Assembly (NCBI GenBank): GCA_964528425.1
Contig: CAZGTD010000032.1
Coordinates: forward strand, 1-21,970
Reading direction: 5' to 3'
DNA: 21,970 nt
Source: UBA3263 sp964528425
GTDB taxonomy: Bacteria > Bacteroidota > Bacteroidia > Bacteroidales > Muribaculaceae
Position numbers and translations under genes: made by a program
The notes under the pieces: generated by a model
Seen by the model: only the letters and a program-made list of their open reading frames with translations
Database searches by the model: none
Told to the model about the DNA's origin: nothing
Shown here: positions 7,531-13,977 of the stretch, in pieces
How the letters are laid out: every line of letters begins with the position of its first letter
Position numbering within the stretch: position 1 is the stretch's first letter

Positions 7531-9585
7531 ATGAAGAAATTTACTCTTCTTGCAGTAGCTGCTATGCTCGCCGGTTCCGCTTTCGCCCAAACCGAAATCA
7601 ACGGAATCAAAATCAGCGAAGGCAAAGACACTACTCAATTCCACTTCTATCGCGTGCGCAACATGCGTGCAATGCGCCTTGACTACACCAACGGTGTGCT
7701 CAAAAACATGAAAGGCGACTCCGTTAACACCGACAAAGGCGGTTTCTACATGTCAGAAACCTTGCCCGACGGTGTAACTCCCACCCCCAAAATCTCCGAC
7801 CACGACTACATGGGTCTGTCGCAGCTTGGCGGTAACTGGTGGCTCTCTTTCGCCAACGACGATGACATCAAGAGCCCGCAGACTGAATTCTGGTACTTCA
7901 CAACCGACAAAAACCACCCCGGTGCGGTAAAAATTAATAACGCCGTAATCAACGGTACCGTATCAACAACTGCTAAGCAGGTTCAGGACCTTGCCGGCTA
8001 CCACCGCTCGAACATGGACTTCAACACCGGTAAACAAAACTGGTACTACGTTCTTCCGGTTAAGCCCGCATTCGCAATTATGGACCAAAAAGACGAAAAC
8101 GTTAACTGGACCGACTCGATTCTCAAGCACCTTACTCAGGAACAGTTCGACATGGCTTTCGCTTTCTCGCTGAAAGACACCATCTCCGACCAGAACGACT
8201 ATCGCAACCAATGTCTCGACATGAACAACTACATCAATGTAAAGGTTCGCGAACCTCAAATTGATGAAAACGGCGACACCGTTCTCAACGCTCAGGGCAA
8301 CCCGGTTTACTATCGCTACGGTTTTGCCGGCGTTGACCGCACATGGTCACCCGTAACCACCACCAGCAACAAAAACCACTGGGAAAACAACGGTTCAATC
8401 TTCTTCGTAGAACCCGCTTCCACCGACGATGCTATCAAAGCTCAGGCTGAATATAAAGAAATCATTGCCCAGGGCTTCCGCGACGGTGCTACCGAAAACG
8501 CTAAATATTGCTTCGCCAACACCGTTAACACTATCGCCGGCTGGCGTAACCTCCCCGCCCTGTTCAACGAATCCGCTATGGAAAAACTGAAAACCATCCA
8601 GAACTGGTGTGAACGCTGGGATGGCGAAGGCGTTGACCTCGATGCCGTTTGCGACCCCGACACCCGCGACGCTTACGTTGCTGCCGTACAGAAAATGGCT
8701 GATGCCAAACTCCATGAAGCAGCTGCCCTGGTTGGCAACGGTTGCGTTGTTCGCTTCCAGAATCAGCTCGCTCTGCGCGACCTCAACAAGTTCGTTTACG
8801 AAGGCGAAGATCTTCCCGAAGAATATCAGCTCGGCAACGCTTACCTCGCAGCCGGTGGTAACCCCTCCTACAAATTCGGTGGTTCCGTTTGCTACATGAA
8901 CGACGAAGATGACTTTGCCGACGTTGCCGGTACCGGTGTTGAACCCCGTCTGGAAGCTGACGACGAATGCGAATGGGAACTTATCCCCGTACCCAACTCA
9001 ATCTACTTCCTCCTCTACAACCCCGCCAACGAATGCTACATCCGCAGATATCACGATCTCTACGACCACGCCGGTGGCGAAGACACATTCGGTCTTGACG
9101 AAAATGTAGTTTCTGAAATCTCATGGATGACCACCACCGAAGTTGATGAAGCCGCTCCCTTCACCTTCATCGCTTGCCCCAACGAAGAAGGCCAGGTTCA
9201 GCCCGATGATGATCAGCTCGATCTGATGTTTGCTGCCGGTCTCAACACCGACATCGAAAACAAGGTTCGTCTGCAATCGCACTACACCCATTACATCCAG
9301 AATCCCCAAAACGGCAAATTCGAGCCTACTGACTTCACTCACAACATCCACCGTGGTTCACTTGGTTCTGAATACCGTTTCATCAACTGGAACCACACCG
9401 TTAACAACTGGTTTGCCGACACCAACGCATTCCTGATCGAATCCGTTGAAATGGGCAGCATCAACGAAGTAGCTGCTGAAAAGGCTGTTAAAGCTACCGG
9501 CATCTACGACCTCCAGGGCCGTCGCGTAAGCAAAGCCGGCAAGGGCGTTTACATCATCAACGGTGTTAAGACCGTCGTACGCTAA
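7531..9585 (+). CDS. Large secreted protein of unknown function with T9SS-like C-terminal tail
   Basis: I do not recognise the family. The 684-residue product starts with a clear signal peptide (MKKFTLLAVAAMLAGSAFA, cleavage expected before QTEIN) and lacks a lipobox cysteine, so it should leave the cytoplasm. It is acidic and rich in aromatic and Asn/Asp residues. Several stretches repeat a loose pattern of an aromatic-Arg strand followed by a Trp/Phe strand (FYRVRN near 40, VVRFQN near 405, YRFINWN near 632), which could mean beta-trefoil or other beta-sandwich modules; this is only impression. The last 30 residues (IYDLQGRRV, then GVYIING and a basic end) resemble the T9SS type A sorting tail and match the tail of the GH16 protein at 13978. 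It has its own promoter and a strong terminator, so it is transcribed as a single gene. Confidence 0.9.
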   Translation: MKKFTLLAVAAMLAGSAFAQTEINGIKISEGKDTTQFHFYRVRNMRAMRLDYTNGVLKNMKGDSVNTDKGGFYMSETLPDGVTPTPKISDHDYMGLSQLGGNWWLSFANDDDIKSPQTEFWYFTTDKNHPGAVKINNAVINGTVSTTAKQVQDLAGYHRSNMDFNTGKQNWYYVLPVKPAFAIMDQKDENVNWTDSILKHLTQEQFDMAFAFSLKDTISDQNDYRNQCLDMNNYINVKVREPQIDENGDTVLNAQGNPVYYRYGFAGVDRTWSPVTTTSNKNHWENNGSIFFVEPASTDDAIKAQAEYKEIIAQGFRDGATENAKYCFANTVNTIAGWRNLPALFNESAMEKLKTIQNWCERWDGEGVDLDAVCDPDTRDAYVAAVQKMADAKLHEAAALVGNGCVVRFQNQLALRDLNKFVYEGEDLPEEYQLGNAYLAAGGNPSYKFGGSVCYMNDEDDFADVAGTGVEPRLEADDECEWELIPVPNSIYFLLYNPANECYIRRYHDLYDHAGGEDTFGLDENVVSEISWMTTTEVDEAAPFTFIACPNEEGQVQPDDDQLDLMFAAGLNTDIENKVRLQSHYTHYIQNPQNGKFEPTDFTHNIHRGSLGSEYRFINWNHTVNNWFADTNAFLIESVEMGSINEVAAEKAVKATGIYDLQGRRVSKAGKGVYIINGVKTVVR

Positions 9586-9598
9586 TCTCCACTTCAAC

Positions 9599-9612
9599 CC
9601 TGAATATTCAGG
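9599..9612. repeat. 14-base perfect palindrome beside the terminator
   Basis: Bases 9599-9612 read CCTGAATATTCAGG, a perfect palindrome. It starts 13 bases after the stop codon and shares its last three bases (9610-9612) with the left arm of the terminator stem. It could form a 5-bp hairpin with an ATAT loop, which would compete with the base of the terminator, or serve as a protein-binding site. Chance is possible. Confidence 0.35.
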
Positions 9613-9648
9613 AGGTGTGCCTAAAAAGGCACACCTCCTCTTTTTTTT
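9610..9648 (+). terminator. Strong rho-independent terminator
   Basis: AGGAGGTGTGCC (9610-9621) pairs without mismatch with GGCACACCTCCT (9628-9639) around the loop TAAAAA, giving a 12-bp stem. A run of eight T follows at 9641-9648. It ends the 7531 transcript and separates it from the serC promoter that starts only 11 bases later. Confidence 0.93.
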
Positions 9649-9658
9649 CGCCATTTCC

Positions 9659-9690
9659 TTTGTTTTTTCTCGGAATTTGGTTTAAATTTG
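9659..9690 (+). promoter_or_regulatory. Promoter for serC-serA-gdhA-tatD
   Basis: TTTG at 9659-9662 and TAAATTTG at 9683-9690 are spaced by 20 bases, matching the phylum consensus. The serC ATG is 43 bases after the -7 element. The next three genes have gaps of 8 and 20 bases and a one-base overlap with no further promoter element, so they probably share this one. Confidence 0.72.
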
Positions 9691-9733
9691 CAGTTATAAT
9701 AACCAAACCACAATAAATAACCAAGTGTCCTTT

Positions 9734-10801
9734 ATGAAAAAACATAACTTTTATGCCGGACCCTCGATTCTTAGCGAATACACTATCAACAACACTATCG
9801 AGGCTATCAGAAATTTTGCCGGCATGGACCTATCCCTGCTTGAAATATCCCACCGTTCAAAGCAATTCACCGCAGTTATCAACGAGGCATCCGCTCTGGT
9901 CAAGGAGCTTCTTGAAGTGCCCGAAGGCTACTCGGTTTTGTGGCTCGGAGGCGGCGCATCGATGCAGTTCTGCATGGTGCCCTACAACCTGCTGCGCACC
10001 AAGGCTGCCTATCTCGAAACCGGCGTATGGGCCGCCAACGCAATCAAAGAAGCACGCCTGTTTGGCAATGTAGACGTAGTTGCCAGTAGCCGCGACAAAA
10101 ACTTCAGCTATGTTCCCTCGGACTTTGTAATTCCAACCGACGCCGACTATTTCCACTTCACTACCAACAATACCATCTACGGAACCGAGTTGCGCCGCGA
10201 CCCCGATTCGCCCGTGCCCCTGGTTGCCGACATGAGCTCCGACATTTTTTCGCGTCCGGTCGACGTTAGCAAATATGACCTCATCTACGCCGGCGCGCAG
10301 AAAAACATTGCCCCCGCAGGCGTTACCCTCGTAATTGTTAAAGACTCGGCGATTCAGAATGCCCCGCGCCCGATTCCCACCATGCTCAACTACAAGACAC
10401 ACGTCGACAAGGAATCGATGTTCAACACCCCTCCGGTGCTCCCCATCTTCTCGGCACTGCAGACCCTGCGCTACTACAAGGAACAGGGTGGCGTTAAAGC
10501 CCTTGAACTCATCGATATGGAAAAAGCCGGTCGCTTATACGACGCCATAGACTCGTCGCGCATGTTCATGGGCACCGCCGAAACCGAATCGCGCTCAATT
10601 ATGAACGTTTGCTTCGTAATGGCTCCTGAATACAAAGACCTGGAGCAGGAATTCATTGACTTCTGCTCGGCCCGCAACATTGTAGGTATCAAAGGTCACC
10701 GTTCGGTAGGCGGCTTCCGCGCCAGCCTCTATAACGCCCTGCCTATGGAGAGCGTCATGGCCCTTACAGATGCCATCAACGAGTTTGAACGCAAAAACTG
10801 A
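9734..10801 (+). CDS. serC: Phosphoserine aminotransferase
   Basis: SerC is a PLP-dependent class V aminotransferase that converts 3-phosphohydroxypyruvate and glutamate to phosphoserine and 2-oxoglutarate, the second step of serine synthesis; many also act on a B6-pathway intermediate. The 355-residue protein opens with the family signature NFYAGPSILS. The PLP lysine is Lys190 in YAGAQKNIAPAG. The substrate-binding C-terminal region HRSVGGFRASLYNA is intact. I chose the ATG at 9734 over an in-frame GTG at 9725: it places the standard start MKKHNFYAGP at the N-terminus and is the stronger codon. serA follows after 8 bases, as expected for adjacent steps of one pathway, and gdhA further on can recycle the glutamate. 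Confidence 0.97.
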   Translation: MKKHNFYAGPSILSEYTINNTIEAIRNFAGMDLSLLEISHRSKQFTAVINEASALVKELLEVPEGYSVLWLGGGASMQFCMVPYNLLRTKAAYLETGVWAANAIKEARLFGNVDVVASSRDKNFSYVPSDFVIPTDADYFHFTTNNTIYGTELRRDPDSPVPLVADMSSDIFSRPVDVSKYDLIYAGAQKNIAPAGVTLVIVKDSAIQNAPRPIPTMLNYKTHVDKESMFNTPPVLPIFSALQTLRYYKEQGGVKALELIDMEKAGRLYDAIDSSRMFMGTAETESRSIMNVCFVMAPEYKDLEQEFIDFCSARNIVGIKGHRSVGGFRASLYNALPMESVMALTDAINEFERKN

Positions 10802-10809
10802 CTCAAGAA

Positions 10810-11727
10810 ATGAAAGTTTTAGTTCTCACCGAAAAGCCTTTTGCAAAGGCTGCCGTCGATGGCATCCGCAACGTTCTTGAAGGTGCCGGCCACGAAATGA
10901 TTCTGCTCGAAAAATTTACTCCGCAGGAAATGATGGCCGCCCTGCCCGATGCCGACGCCCTGATTGTACGCTCCGACAAAGTTACGCCGGAAGTAATCGC
11001 CGCCGCACCGAAGCTAAAAATCATAGTCCGCGCCGGTGCCGGCTACGATAACGTTGACCTCGCAGCTGCCACCGAGGCCGGTATTGTTGTTGAAAACACT
11101 CCCGGCCAAAACTCCAACGCTGTTGCGGAACTCGTGTTCGGAATGCTGATTATGGCCGTTAGAAACATGTTTACTCCCTCAGCCGGCTCCGAACTGCTCG
11201 GCAAAACCCTGGGCATTCAGGCGTTCGGCCAGGTGGGCCGCAACGTTGCGCGCATAGCCGGCGGTTTCGGCATGCAGGTCAGCGCCCTCGACCCCTACTG
11301 CCCGGCCGAAGTGATTTCGGCCGCCGGTGTTAGCCCCGTCAACAACATTAAGGAACTGTACAGCCAAAACAAATTCGTGTCGATTCATATTCCGGCAACT
11401 CCCGAAACCAAAGGTTCGATCGGCTACGAGCTGATTACTCTGATGCCCCGGGGAGGCGTGCTTATCAACACCGCCCGCAAGGAAGTAATCGACGAAGCGG
11501 GCCTGAAACAGGCGCTCAGCGAACGTCCCGACCTGAAATACGTTGCCGACATCGCTCCCGACAATGCCGCCGAGCTGCTTAAAGCATTCCCCGGCCGCGT
11601 TTTCTTCACCCCGAAGAAAATGGGTGCGCAAACCGCTGAAGCCAACATCAATGCCGGCATAGCCGCCGCCCGCCAGATTGCCGCATTTTTCGAAACCGGC
11701 GACCGCCGCTTTCAAGTTAACCGCTAA
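10810..11727 (+). CDS. serA: D-3-phosphoglycerate dehydrogenase, short form with active-site Lys
   Basis: SerA oxidises 3-phosphoglycerate to 3-phosphohydroxypyruvate with NAD, the first committed step of serine synthesis. It belongs to the D-2-hydroxyacid dehydrogenases; substrate-loop residues RAGAGYDNVD and NTPGQNSNAVAEL are present. The nucleotide-binding glycines appear as AFGQVGRNVA, and Arg223 sits in NTARKEV. The catalytic histidine usually found in TPH is replaced: the sequence reads TPKKMGAQT, putting Lys269 there. The helper Glu of the usual DVFxxEP is also absent (DIAPDNAAE instead). This agrees with the type IIIK class known from Entamoeba and Bacteroidales. At 305 residues it lacks the C-terminal ACT domain, so the classical serine feedback seen in E. 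coli is not expected. It sits between serC and gdhA. Confidence 0.93.
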   Translation: MKVLVLTEKPFAKAAVDGIRNVLEGAGHEMILLEKFTPQEMMAALPDADALIVRSDKVTPEVIAAAPKLKIIVRAGAGYDNVDLAAATEAGIVVENTPGQNSNAVAELVFGMLIMAVRNMFTPSAGSELLGKTLGIQAFGQVGRNVARIAGGFGMQVSALDPYCPAEVISAAGVSPVNNIKELYSQNKFVSIHIPATPETKGSIGYELITLMPRGGVLINTARKEVIDEAGLKQALSERPDLKYVADIAPDNAAELLKAFPGRVFFTPKKMGAQTAEANINAGIAAARQIAAFFETGDRRFQVNR

Positions 11728-11747
11728 CCAACCTTAAATAAACTACC

Positions 11748-13085
11748 ATGAACATCGAAAAAATTCTTTCCGACCTGCAGGCCAAACACCCCGGCGAGCC
11801 TGAGTATCTACAGGCCGTGCGCGAGGTTCTGCTCTCAGTTGCAGATGTCTACAATCAACACCCCGAATTTGAAAAAGCCAAAATCATTGAACGCATGGTC
11901 GAGCCCGACCGCATACTCACCTTCCGCGTAACCTGGGTCGACGACCACGGCGAAGTGCAGACCAACCTCGGCTATCGCGTTCAGTTCAACAAGGCCATAG
12001 GCCCGTATAAAGGGGGCATCCGGTTCCATGCATCGGTTAACTTGTCGATACTGAAGTTTCTCGGCTTCGAGCAGACCTTTAAAAACGCCCTGACCACCCT
12101 GCCCATGGGCGGTGCCAAAGGCGGCTCCGACTTTTCGCCCCGCGGCAAGAGCGACGCTGAAATCATGCGCTTCTGCCAGGCATTTATTCTCGAACTCTGG
12201 AAAAACCTCGGCCCCGACCGCGACGTTCCCGCCGGCGACATAGGCGTCGGAGCCCGCGAAGTCGGCTACATGTATGGCATGTATAAAAAACTGGTCGACG
12301 AACACACCGGCACCTTTACCGGCAAAGGTCTCGACTTCGGCGGCTCGCGCATACGCCCCGAAGCAACCGGCTTCGGCGCCCTCTACTTCGTTGAAAACAT
12401 GCTTCGCATGAAAAACTCGTCGATTGCCGGCAAAACTGTTGCAATCAGCGGCTTCGGCAACGTTGCCTGGGGCGCAGCCCTCAAGGCCGACGAACTTGGC
12501 GCAAAGGTAGTTACCATTTCCGGACCCGACGGCTACGTTTATGACCCCGACGGTATTTCAGGCGAAAAAATCAACTATATGCTTGAGCTGCGCGCAACCG
12601 GCGAAGACATTGTTGAGCCGTATGTTGAAAAATTCCCTTCAGCCAAATTCTTTGCCGGGCGCAAGCCGTGGGAACAGAAAGTCGACATTGCACTGCCCTG
12701 CGCCACCCAGAACGAGCTCAACGGCGACGACGCCAAGCAGCTCATAGCCAACGGCGTTGAAATGGTTGCCGAAGTATCTAACATGGGCTGCACACCCGAA
12801 GCAATCGATGCCTTCATTGAATCGCGCACCACCTATGCTCCGGGCAAGGCAGTCAACGCCGGCGGCGTTGCCACCTCCGGTCTGGAAATGAGCCAGAACG
12901 CCATGCACCTTCAGTGGAGCGCCGAAGAAGTTGACCAGAAGCTCCACTACATAATGGAAAACATCCACCGGCAGTGTGTTACCTACGGCACTGAACCCGA
13001 CGGATTCATCAACTACATGAAAGGCGCCAACATTGCCGGCTTCATGAAAGTTGCCCACGCCATGCTCGCCCAGGGCATAATCTGA
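11748..13085 (+). CDS. gdhA: Glutamate dehydrogenase, NADP-type hexameric
   Basis: GdhA interconverts 2-oxoglutarate plus ammonium and glutamate in the cytoplasm. The 445-residue length and sequence fit the bacterial hexameric family. Visible motifs are GPYKGGIRFH (Lys88, substrate binding), PMGGAKGGSDF with the probable catalytic Lys124, and the DRDVPAGDIGVGAREVGYMYG segment. The Rossmann region SGFGNVAWGAALK is followed by SGPDGYVYDPDG, which favours NADP(H); coenzyme choice cannot be settled by eye. It follows serA by 20 bases and overlaps the next start by one base. In this operon it can regenerate the glutamate that SerC consumes, an inferred link that makes the set an ammonium-to-serine route. 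Confidence 0.96.
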   Translation: MNIEKILSDLQAKHPGEPEYLQAVREVLLSVADVYNQHPEFEKAKIIERMVEPDRILTFRVTWVDDHGEVQTNLGYRVQFNKAIGPYKGGIRFHASVNLSILKFLGFEQTFKNALTTLPMGGAKGGSDFSPRGKSDAEIMRFCQAFILELWKNLGPDRDVPAGDIGVGAREVGYMYGMYKKLVDEHTGTFTGKGLDFGGSRIRPEATGFGALYFVENMLRMKNSSIAGKTVAISGFGNVAWGAALKADELGAKVVTISGPDGYVYDPDGISGEKINYMLELRATGEDIVEPYVEKFPSAKFFAGRKPWEQKVDIALPCATQNELNGDDAKQLIANGVEMVAEVSNMGCTPEAIDAFIESRTTYAPGKAVNAGGVATSGLEMSQNAMHLQWSAEEVDQKLHYIMENIHRQCVTYGTEPDGFINYMKGANIAGFMKVAHAMLAQGII

Positions 13086-13867
13086 TGATTGACACCCATA
13101 CTCATCTATATCTTCCCGACTTCGGCCCCGACGGGGCCGAAGTCGTTGACCGTGCAGTCGCCGCCGGAGTCGACCTGATGGTTCTTCCCGGGGTTGACGC
13201 CGGCTCAATACCACAAATCCGCGCCCTCCATGAACTGCGGCCCGAGGCTACGGTCATGTGCGCCGGTCTTCATCCCACAGAGGTCAAACCCGAAACGTGC
13301 AATAGCCAGCTTCAAACAATATCCGATGAACTGACAGCCAACCGCGCAGACTATGTGGCCGTCGGCGAAATAGGGCTCGACCTTTATTGGGACCAAAGCC
13401 TTCTGCCTCTGCAGCTTGACGCCGCCGAGGCGCAGCTCGACCTGGCCGACCGCCTCGGCCTGCCGGCAATTATTCATTGCCGCGACGCCATGCCTCAGAT
13501 GCTCGACCTGCTGCGCGCCCGCAACGGCCGGCTGCCCCGGCTGGTTTTCCACTGCTATTCCGGCTCAGCCGACGATGTCGATGCCCTGAGGCGCATTCAG
13601 CCCGACGTTATGTTCGGTATAGGCGGGGTGCTCACCTTCAAGAAATCACCGCTGCCGGCAATCGTACCCCACATCGGGCTCAACAGCATTTTGCTTGAAA
13701 CCGATGCACCCTGGCTTGCCCCGGTGCCGATGCGCGGTAAACAAAACGAGTCGGCATTCGTGCCCTACATCGCCGCATCGCTCGCCGATATTTTCGGCGT
13801 TCCGATTTCTACCGTCGACGAAATAACAACCGGCAACGCCCGGGCCTTCTTTGGCCTGAACAACTAA
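13085..13867 (+). CDS. TatD-family metal-dependent hydrolase/DNase
   Basis: This is a TIM-barrel metal hydrolase of the TatD family; members with measured activity are nucleases, though the natural substrate is often unclear. The 260-residue protein keeps the metal ligands: DTHTH at the start (His5, His7), Glu95 in VGEIGLDLYWD, His131 in IIHCRDA, His156 in VFHCYSGS and Asp207 in LLETDAPWL. Length and motif order are normal. The ATG shares its A with the gdhA stop (TGATG), so translation is probably coupled. It closes the serine/glutamate operon with no evident functional link. I leave the symbol empty because TatD, YcfH and YjjV type paralogues cannot be separated here. Confidence 0.93.
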   Translation: MIDTHTHLYLPDFGPDGAEVVDRAVAAGVDLMVLPGVDAGSIPQIRALHELRPEATVMCAGLHPTEVKPETCNSQLQTISDELTANRADYVAVGEIGLDLYWDQSLLPLQLDAAEAQLDLADRLGLPAIIHCRDAMPQMLDLLRARNGRLPRLVFHCYSGSADDVDALRRIQPDVMFGIGGVLTFKKSPLPAIVPHIGLNSILLETDAPWLAPVPMRGKQNESAFVPYIAASLADIFGVPISTVDEITTGNARAFFGLNN

Positions 13868-13906
13868 CCGCACCAAAAGCTACCATAGCAAAAAGTTGAA
13901 CGTATG

Positions 13907-13938
13907 GTTGCGCACTTAAAAAGAATTTCGTAAATTTG
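13907..13938 (+). promoter_or_regulatory. Promoter for the GH16-PBP1A pair
   Basis: TAAATTTG at 13931-13938 is an exact -7 element. GTTG at 13907-13910, 20 bases upstream, is a one-mismatch -33 element. The GH16 ATG lies 39 bases after the -7 element. No intrinsic terminator with a T-run is visible between the tatD-family stop and this promoter. Confidence 0.62.
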
Positions 13939-13977
13939 CGGAAATATTTACCTAATTCTTTTTACCATCAACCAATC

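Noticed and set aside
9725..9733. GTG start three codons upstream of the chosen serC ATG
   Set aside because: The ATG at 9734 gives the normal family N-terminus and is a stronger start codon.
13882..13908. Inverted repeat ACCATA/TATGGT after the tatD-family gene, considered as a terminator
   Set aside because: Only 6 bp with a 15-base loop and no T-run after it; it also runs into the -33 element of the next promoter.
13936..13977. Upstream TTG start that would extend the GH16 protein by 14 residues
   Set aside because: The TTG lies inside the promoter -7 element, and the extension would sit in front of a perfect signal peptide.
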